Source: Whitmania pigra
Lineage: Eukaryota; Annelida; Clitellata; Hirudinida; Haemopidae
Length of the DNA: 64,000 nucleotides
Reading direction: 5' to 3'
NCBI GenBank assembly: GCA_021613335.1
Contig: JAJTWR010000034.1
Coordinates: 97,501-161,500 of the forward strand
Below are positions 63,565 to 64,000 of the stretch, piece by piece (the stretch's first letter is position 1; the number at the start of each line of letters is the position of its first letter). The translations under genes and the position numbers were made by a program. The notes under the pieces were generated by a model that saw only the letters and a program-made list of their open reading frames with translations, searched no databases and was not told the origin of the DNA.

Positions 63565-63690
63565 AATTTATATAGCGCTCCTTCCCAAGGGCGCTGGTAG
63601 CAGTGCAGACTGGGTTTCGAACATGACATATTACGACCGTTGTCATTACCGCCGTATGCATGAACGTAACCCATTCGGCTAACCTGCACA
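63565..63690 (-). mobile_element. tRNA-derived SINE, near-complete copy
   Basis: On the minus strand an A box (TTAGCCGAATGGGTTA, about 63668-63684) and a perfect B box (GTTCGAAACCC, 63612-63622) are followed by a body ending AGCGCCC, a short loop, GAGCGCTATATAAAT. It parallels the copy at 52270-52495 along its head. It lies just outside the 5' end of the LINE. Confidence 0.78.
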
Positions 63691-64000
63691 ATGATAAATT
63701 CTATTGAAATTAAATACTACTGGAATATTTTCGTAAGGGGTGATTTAAAACGTACCAACTTAATTTATGAAGAATCAGAAAACATCTGACGAAGAACCGA
63801 TAGATGAACATTGCACAACTTTTAATGCAAAAAGAGGTACTTCAAACAAACAAAAATTCGATACGTAGATTCTGAGAATGTATTGATTTTAATCGTGGAT
63901 CGGCCCAAATATTGACCGATTTGACACAACCCACATCTGTTCAGAAACGTTTTAATCAATAATTTCTTAAGTTTTTTTTACGTAAATCGTTCACATGGAC
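63691..64000. other. Intergenic DNA to the window end, nothing recognised
   Basis: Mixed composition, no open frame of note, no repeat or element terminus. Confidence 0.5.

Overview
The window is nuclear DNA of an animal. It is AT-rich, carries spliced genes with ordinary GT-AG introns, and is loaded with trinucleotide and tetranucleotide arrays, LINEs, DNA transposons and tRNA-derived SINEs. The gene families (a CYP2-clan P450, a Shc adaptor, a Discs-large MAGUK, an allatostatin-A/galanin-type receptor) fit a bilaterian. The overall look suggests a lophotrochozoan such as an annelid or leech, but that is an inference, not a match I could run.

Layout. 1-4244: microsatellite-rich, no gene seen. 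4245-6086 (+): an intronless cytochrome P450 of 613 residues. 7652-9318: a dead Tc1-like transposon with double inverted repeats. 10716-21872 (-): a complete 12-exon Shc adaptor gene (PTB, CH1 with a YYND Grb2 site, SH2; 418 residues). Its 6.3-kb intron 9 holds a LINE relic and a hAT transposon with a perfect 8-bp target duplication, itself split by a second LINE. 21873-23662: intergenic stretch between divergent start codons. 23663-40458 (+): a complete 21-exon Discs-large type MAGUK (PDZ-PDZ-PDZ-SH3-GK; 911 residues). Its introns carry a hAT-type MITE, long microsatellites and, antisense in intron 15, a phase-consistent 4-exon gene model of unknown function. 40459-53085: mostly repeats, with a few exon-like stretches I could not identify. 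53086-58080 (-): a 4-exon, 455-residue seven-transmembrane neuropeptide receptor. 59732-63540 (-): a CR1/Jockey-type LINE with uninterrupted ORF1 and ORF2, flanked by SINE copies.

Shc couples phosphotyrosine receptors to Grb2/Ras and Dlg is a junctional/synaptic scaffold. They start about 1.8 kb apart on opposite strands. The other genes show no obvious functional link. All spliced models were built by hand from splice signals, reading-phase agreement and remembered family alignments, so individual splice sites could shift by a few bases. No single new 'system' stands out. The most interesting items are the nested transposon with its matching MITE, the nested antisense gene, and the conserved ORF1/ORF2 junction of the LINE family.
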